IMG/VR virus record: IMGVR_UViG_3300021963_000380
Coordinates: 1 to 34,541 of that record
Strand: one strand, 5' to 3'
Origin: a virus
DNA: 34,541 bases
Every line of letters starts with the position of its first letter. The stretch's first letter is position 1. This document shows, piece by piece, positions 30,535 to 34,541 of the stretch. Both the position numbers and the translations under genes were made by a program. Under the pieces are notes generated by a model that was not told where the DNA came from, ran no database searches, and worked only from the letters and a program-made list of their open reading frames with translations.

Positions 30535-32378
30535 TATGAATTTAATAATCTACCCAATTCATCGTCCATATCACCTAAAGATTGTCTTCCTTTACCTAAA
30601 TCTAAAAAATCATTTGGGGTTAAGAAATCACCTTCTAATAAAATGTTATAGTTATTTCCTCTTCCTTCAGGAACCGTTTCTCCGCCAGGAGGAGGTGGTA
30701 CTTCTCCACCCGGTGGTGGACCACCAAGTTCTCCACCAGGAAGAGGTGGTGGTGGTGCCCCGAAGTCACCTCCGCCACCAAAGTCACCTCCGCCACCAAG
30801 TTCAGCACCTGGTGTTGGTACACCACCTCCTGTTTGACCACTAAGTTGACCATAAAGTTTATCAACATTATCAAACAATCCTGTTTTGGTAATAACTGTT
30901 GCGGTATTGGTCAATTCAGCGGCAACTGCTCTTTCCAATCTTTGTTGTTGTAAATCCAACTTAATTTCTTCATCAGAGAATCCGAGTATGTGTTTCTTAG
31001 CCCATGATTGCGATGTTGGTGCAATACCTTCAATAGTCGTAGTTGCGTCTTTATATAACAACATTTTTTCTTTCCACACATCAATAGCCAATAAATCAGC
31101 TTGTTTTGACGGGTTTGTTAATCCTAAAGTAAAGTTACCTAATTCGTCTTCAAAACCTAATAAGAACAAGTGAACAATTGCCACTTTATTCAATTCGGCA
31201 ATCATAGATTTTTGTATTCTATTAATTGTTCTGGCAAAACGAATATCTAATAATGATAAGTTCTTACCATCACCCACAGTTTCTTCAAATCCTAAAAATG
31301 CTTTTGGTATTCTCAACGCAGTTAACAATTTCTTTTGGATATATTCAATGTCAGCAATTTCGGATAAGTTTTGTGCCCCTGGTAAAGTATCAATTGGGCT
31401 TGGTGAGGATGGGTCACGTACAGGAACAAAATAATCTTGGTCAACCGCCATCTGATTATATCTCATGTCTACATTACCTGTTTTTGAATCCGTAACTTGG
31501 TCTCTTTTAAAGTTGTTTGCAAATTTTTGAACATATGGTTGAACGTCTTTGTCGTCCATGTTTCCAACATAAACTTTAAATACACGTCTTTCAGGTGCTC
31601 TTGATGTTCTATAAATTAACATCGCATCTTCTGCCAAAATTAATTGTTTCCAAGTTCTACGAGCTTTTTCCAACATGGATGTTCCATAAGGAAGTCTTCT
31701 ATCGTCACCTAACAAACGGAAGTGAGCGATTTCCCACGATTGGTATTCCATTTGTTTATTTTTCCAAGCAAATTTTAATGCTTTTTGTTCGTTTTCTGCG
31801 GTTGAAACTGTATTTGGTGTCATACCCCTTTCAATACGTTCCATCTCAATGTTTGGTAACTGAAATGAACCTACAACCCCTTTCTCAGGGTCAAGTTTTA
31901 AATAGACAAAATTATCACCATACTTACATACGTTTCTTGTCCACATTTGTAAGTTTGTGTTAACGTCCAAAACATTGTTAAACAAATCAGTTAGAATTGA
32001 TTTAATTCTTTTTGATTCAGAATAAATCTGTAACATAAATCCGTTTTCATCTACCGTTGTAGATTCTTCAGCATATGCATCCAAAGCCGCAGAAATTTCA
32101 GGAGTGTACTCCATACTCTCGTAATCATAAAATGCAGATAGTCTAGTTGGTTCGTAATATACAGCTTGTTGGTAAAGATTATTTTCTATTTTTGCCCACT
32201 GATTAGAAAGAAATGCAGTTTGTTGTGCTTGGAGTTTTTCTAACTCATATTGTCTTTTGTCAGTGGTTCTAAGTAATTCTTTTTTATCATACTTGTAGAC
32301 AGGGGCATCTTGACCCAAAAGGGAATCGGGTCCAAAGGTTTGGGTTAACCTCTGCCATATAGTCATATTTTCGCTCAT
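30534..32378 (-). CDS. gp20: Portal vertex protein, gp20-like, with Gly/Pro-rich C-terminal tail
   Basis: 614 residues. The T4-like portal core is seen in YTPEISAALDAYAEESTTVD (91-110), NVCKYGDNFVYLKLDPEKG, AHFRLLGDDRRLPYGTSMLE, then RTWKQLILAEDAMLIYRTSR followed by APERRVFKVYVGNMD, and ALRIPKAFLGFEE. Twelve subunits form the ring through which DNA enters and to which the terminase and neck bind. After ~505 residues comes a run rich in Gly and Pro (GGGVPTPGAELGGGGDFGGG, then PPPPLPGGELGGPPPGGE), and last a short ordered-looking end with ILLE|GDF, which fits a prohead-protease site. The gene follows gp17 after 26 bases; an octamer variant lies 4 bases before it. Confidence 0.93.
   Translation of the reverse strand: MSENMTIWQRLTQTFGPDSLLGQDAPVYKYDKKELLRTTDKRQYELEKLQAQQTAFLSNQWAKIENNLYQQAVYYEPTRLSAFYDYESMEYTPEISAALDAYAEESTTVDENGFMLQIYSESKRIKSILTDLFNNVLDVNTNLQMWTRNVCKYGDNFVYLKLDPEKGVVGSFQLPNIEMERIERGMTPNTVSTAENEQKALKFAWKNKQMEYQSWEIAHFRLLGDDRRLPYGTSMLEKARRTWKQLILAEDAMLIYRTSRAPERRVFKVYVGNMDDKDVQPYVQKFANNFKRDQVTDSKTGNVDMRYNQMAVDQDYFVPVRDPSSPSPIDTLPGAQNLSEIADIEYIQKKLLTALRIPKAFLGFEETVGDGKNLSLLDIRFARTINRIQKSMIAELNKVAIVHLFLLGFEDELGNFTLGLTNPSKQADLLAIDVWKEKMLLYKDATTTIEGIAPTSQSWAKKHILGFSDEEIKLDLQQQRLERAVAAELTNTATVITKTGLFDNVDKLYGQLSGQTGGGVPTPGAELGGGGDFGGGGDFGAPPPPLPGGELGGPPPGGEVPPPPGGETVPEGRGNNYNILLEGDFLTPNDFLDLGKGRQSLGDMDDELGRLLNS
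30763..30798 (-). repeat. Tandem 18-base repeat in portal C-terminal tail
   Basis: AAGTCACCTCCGCCACCA occurs twice without a gap (30763-30780 and 30781-30798) and encodes the duplicated Gly-Gly-Gly-Gly-Asp-Phe unit. Further Gly/Pro codons on both sides make this a low-complexity stretch. Confidence 0.9.
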
Positions 32379-32382
32379 ATCA

Positions 32383-32390
32383 TTAAATAT
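32383..32390 (-). promoter_or_regulatory. Candidate late promoter octamer ATATTTAA
   Basis: ATATTTAA on the minus strand, one mismatch to the consensus, 4 bases before the portal start and inside the 26-base gap between gp17 and gp20. Confidence 0.4.
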
Positions 32391-32404
32391 AATTTGATAT
32401 TGAT

Positions 32405-34180
32405 TTATTTAAACCCCATTCCACCAAAGACCCAACGATAATCTTGATAATCTTGTCTGGTTGGTTGATTTCTGTAAACATTTTTATCACTTTCTCTATC
32501 GTTAAAGACCGGAATGTTTGGATTAAACCCTGTTATTGCCGAATTATCGTGAGAATTAACCGTCCAAGACTCTAACATAACTTTTGTTAAATCGTCAACT
32601 TTTTTCAGTTGGGTAAACGATATTTCACATACATATAGAGCCATTGCCAAACTCATCAGTAAGTCATCATGTTGACCTTTCATGTGGTCAGGTCTTCCGT
32701 TAAGATAAACAAAAGTATTCATCTCATTTAATAATCTAGATGAATATATTCTAAACCCGTGTCTCATCCCCTCCTCAAAAGCACTAATAATTTGGACACG
32801 TTTTGAGTTAAAGTTAATACCGGGTATTTTGTCTGCTGTCTTTGGGTCATATTTCCACTTATTACCCAACTCAACACCGTCTACATATAAATCTCTATAT
32901 CCAAGTTCTTGAAGTTTTCTTGATGTAGCAACACCCATTCCACCCGTGATATCAATTACAATATATGCAGAATACATGGTCGCCCACTTGTAGGCGATTT
33001 CGGCCAACATATCAGGTGGGGTTTTACCAACATATTCCAACACTTGTTCTCTTTCATCAAAATCAATAATCTGTATGGATGAAAAGTCTTCAGAATCACC
33101 ACGAGAAACGTCCACACCCATAACATATTTGTGTCCCATAACAGGTTCTTTCCATATCCACAAACTATTTGCCATCATTTTTGATGATGGTTCTTTAATC
33201 ATGGTTTCAGAAATTTTTTGAAGTAGGTTTGAGTCAAATACGTTATCACCTGAACCCAAAAAGTTACACTCTAATTCCTGAGATATTTTTCTTTTATCAT
33301 ATTTTAACTTTTTAACCATCGCCTCAAACCAAGCGGAACATGGTTTGTAACCTTTGTTCATTAATTCTTTGATATCGTTAATATCACGTTGGTATGGGTC
33401 TCCACTTAAATCAAGTATTTCTGTGTTAGGGTAGTTGTTTCGGTCTAACAAGAAATCAACCAAACTATCTGTTTTAACCATATATAAATCTTTGGTATAA
33501 CGTGGGTCACGATACCAATACATGTCAGATACTTTGAATTCGTTAACACCTTTTGCCGCCTGTTCGTAAATACTATAATAAATTGGGTCGTATCCGTTTG
33601 GAGTTGATATTACAATCACTTTACCACCTGTGGAAAGTGATGCCATACAAGCCGCCCAAAAGTCATCATCGGCATCAATATACGCCGCCTCGTCAAATAT
33701 AAGTATGGTTGGGGTATAACCACGAAGTGCATCTTTTGATGTTGCTACGGCTTTTACTTCACATTTGTTTGTTAGTTTAAAGTGTCTTGCGGCGTTCTTT
33801 TCAGGTGAGAATCCAACGTTGACCCATTTTGGCCATTGTTCGGTAAATTCTCTTACTTTGTTTGCCATTTCTACCGCAGTGTCTAATTTGTTGGCAATAA
33901 TCAATATTTTTTCAGGTTTGTTTTTGTTGGCAAAAACCAATCGTTTTGAAACCCAAGCGGCGGTTACCGTTGATACGCCCGCCTGACGATACTTTAGTGC
34001 AATATTTTCATTATGAGAATCATAATCCTGAATAAGTCTAACTTGGTCAGGAAATAACTCTAAAGGTACGTATTTTGACTGTGTGTTATCGTACGTATGT
34101 AGATAAGTCTTTAGTGCGTATGGTGTATTCTTAATACACCTTGCAGTTTCTAAAAGTAATTGTTCTTTAGTTATAGCCAT
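32405..34180 (-). CDS. gp17: Large terminase subunit, gp17-like
   Basis: 591 residues. ATPase: the Walker A-like YRQAGVST (64-71), Walker B TILIFDE (158-164) with Glu164 as catalytic carboxylate, and VISTPNG (190-196) as coupling motif. Nuclease (RNase H-like): MGVDVSRGDSEDFSS (354-368) with Asp357, VIDITGGMG (408-416) with Asp410, and GQHDDLLMSLAMAL (502-515) with Asp505/506. It pumps DNA into the prohead and cuts the concatemer. The start at 34180 comes directly after a run of 7 T (the tail of a terminator stem) without any Shine-Dalgarno. In T4, sheath gp18 and tube gp19 lie between 17 and 20; here they do not. Confidence 0.95.
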   Translation of the reverse strand: MAITKEQLLLETARCIKNTPYALKTYLHTYDNTQSKYVPLELFPDQVRLIQDYDSHNENIALKYRQAGVSTVTAAWVSKRLVFANKNKPEKILIIANKLDTAVEMANKVREFTEQWPKWVNVGFSPEKNAARHFKLTNKCEVKAVATSKDALRGYTPTILIFDEAAYIDADDDFWAACMASLSTGGKVIVISTPNGYDPIYYSIYEQAAKGVNEFKVSDMYWYRDPRYTKDLYMVKTDSLVDFLLDRNNYPNTEILDLSGDPYQRDINDIKELMNKGYKPCSAWFEAMVKKLKYDKRKISQELECNFLGSGDNVFDSNLLQKISETMIKEPSSKMMANSLWIWKEPVMGHKYVMGVDVSRGDSEDFSSIQIIDFDEREQVLEYVGKTPPDMLAEIAYKWATMYSAYIVIDITGGMGVATSRKLQELGYRDLYVDGVELGNKWKYDPKTADKIPGINFNSKRVQIISAFEEGMRHGFRIYSSRLLNEMNTFVYLNGRPDHMKGQHDDLLMSLAMALYVCEISFTQLKKVDDLTKVMLESWTVNSHDNSAITGFNPNIPVFNDRESDKNVYRNQPTRQDYQDYRWVFGGMGFK

Positions 34181-34211
34181 AAAAAAACCCTATATCAATA
34201 AATATAGGGTT
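34181..34211 (-). terminator. Intrinsic terminator just upstream of gp17
   Basis: On the minus strand AACCCTATAT (34211-34202), loop TTATTG, ATATAGGGTT (34195-34186) and T-tract down to 34181; a 10-base perfect stem. It lies 6 bases after the stop of the acidic gene and its T-run ends directly at the gp17 ATG. It also contains a promoter-like octamer. Confidence 0.82.
34198..34205 (-). promoter_or_regulatory. Candidate late promoter octamer ATATTTAT inside terminator stem
   Basis: Exact ATATTTAT on the minus strand, 17 bases before the gp17 ATG. Four bases lie in the stem and the rest in the loop of the terminator hairpin, so ending of the upstream unit and start of the gp17 unit would share the same DNA. 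Confidence 0.5.
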
Positions 34212-34217
34212 CTGTTG

Positions 34218-34523
34218 TTATTTAGAAGGGCCAATTCCCATACTACTCAGGAAATCATCTAAATCCTCAAATCCGTCATCACCATCGTCTGTTGGTAATG
34301 TTGGCGTTTCATCATCACCGTAGTCTTCATCATCACCGTAGTCTTCATCATCACCGTAGTCTTTATCACCATCCTTTTTAGACGCATTTTCGCGTGATTT
34401 TTTTGCCTGAGCTAAAATATATTCAAATTCTTTTTTTGCCTTTTCATTATCTCTAGGATTTTCGGACAAAACATTTCTAATTAATAATAAAAATTCTTCA
34501 GCAGGTTTTCTATAAAAATACAT
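34218..34523 (-). CDS. Acidic small protein upstream of gp17, possibly cut by window edge
   Basis: 101 residues from the ATG at 34521-34523, but the frame stays open to the window edge (LPNWFK before the Met), so the true start may be further upstream. The first ~45 residues are helical (EEFLLLIRNVLSENPRDNEK), and the second half is acidic with three exact DYGDDE units followed by a Thr/Pro segment and FEDLDDFLSSMGIG. No family is recognised. Acidic C-terminal tails of this kind can bind basic partner proteins. It is followed by a terminator and then gp17; a neck or packaging role is only positional inference. Confidence 0.55.
   Translation of the reverse strand: MYFYRKPAEEFLLLIRNVLSENPRDNEKAKKEFEYILAQAKKSRENASKKDGDKDYGDDEDYGDDEDYGDDETPTLPTDDGDDGFEDLDDFLSSMGIGPSK
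34308..34361 (-). repeat. Three exact tandem copies of an 18-base unit
   Basis: TTCATCATCACCGTAGTC occurs three times without gaps (34308-34325, 34326-34343, 34344-34361); the minus strand encodes Asp-Tyr-Gly-Asp-Asp-Glu per copy. The copies are identical at DNA level, which points to recent duplication. Confidence 0.93.
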
Positions 34524-34541
34524 TTTAAACCAGTTAGGTAA

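Noticed and set aside
30521-30874. Open frames on both strands across the portal Gly/Pro region
   Set aside because: They are out-of-frame readings of the repetitive portal tail; composition (His, Leu, Val runs) is that of shifted Gly/Pro codons and there is no start context.
1-34541. tRNA genes, CRISPR arrays, integrase or insertion sequences
   Set aside because: Gaps between genes are short and no cloverleaf, spaced direct-repeat array, recombinase or transposase motif was seen; a covariance-model search could still find a degenerate RNA.

Overview
The window reads as part of the genome of a T4-like, contractile-tailed dsDNA phage with strongly AT-rich DNA. Recognisable T4-type genes are the large terminase (gp17), portal (gp20), prohead protease (gp21), scaffold (gp22), major capsid protein (gp23) and a gp55-like late sigma factor, plus phoH, dut and a PolB-type exonuclease. 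The host is inferred to be a member of Bacteroidota. Almost no start codon is preceded by a Shine-Dalgarno sequence, a DUF4494-like gene sits among the head genes, and the phage carries its own ribosomal protein bS21, which in Bacteroidota is tied to the way the anti-Shine-Dalgarno is held. I could not run a search, so the host call is inference.

Layout. (a) 1-2412, minus strand: the first codons of a GlcNAc-type glycosyltransferase and a large LamG/Pro-Thr-rich tail or adhesin protein. (b) 2455-5041, plus strand: five tightly packed small genes, probably virion or head accessory proteins, one WYL-like. (c) 5090-15945, plus strand: nine sugar-related genes (glycosyltransferases, an FkbM-type methyltransferase, a second methyltransferase-like protein), with a DEDDy exonuclease, dUTPase, phoH, a degenerate HAD-like gene and a small unknown gene set among them. 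(d) 15945-23207, plus strand: gp55-like sigma factor, then a baseplate/virion block that includes a gp5-like OB-fold protein without lysozyme, and two small genes. (e) 23200-34541, almost all minus strand: the head morphogenesis module, in the order gp17, gp20, a gp67/68-like core protein, an unknown gene, gp21, a DUF4494-like gene, gp22, gp23, then a candidate internal head protein. Two small plus-strand genes are set into this module against the direction of their neighbours: bS21 (29629-29823) and an unknown 79-residue protein (24203-24442).

How it works together. A recurring octamer, (A/G)TATTTAT with single variants, lies 4-25 bases before the first gene of most units on both strands. 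It is best read as the late promoter served by the gp55-like sigma factor. Several copies are so close to the start codon that the mRNAs would be nearly leaderless. With the lack of Shine-Dalgarno sites and the phage bS21, this suggests a late programme that changes both transcription and ribosome choice. In the head module, gp23 has a clear (I/L)-x-Glu prohead-protease site at residues 58-60. Three other small proteins start with a short helix ending in the same type of site, so they are candidates for protein cargo packed in the head and trimmed by gp21. These two ideas, and the sugar block, are the most interesting parts of the window.
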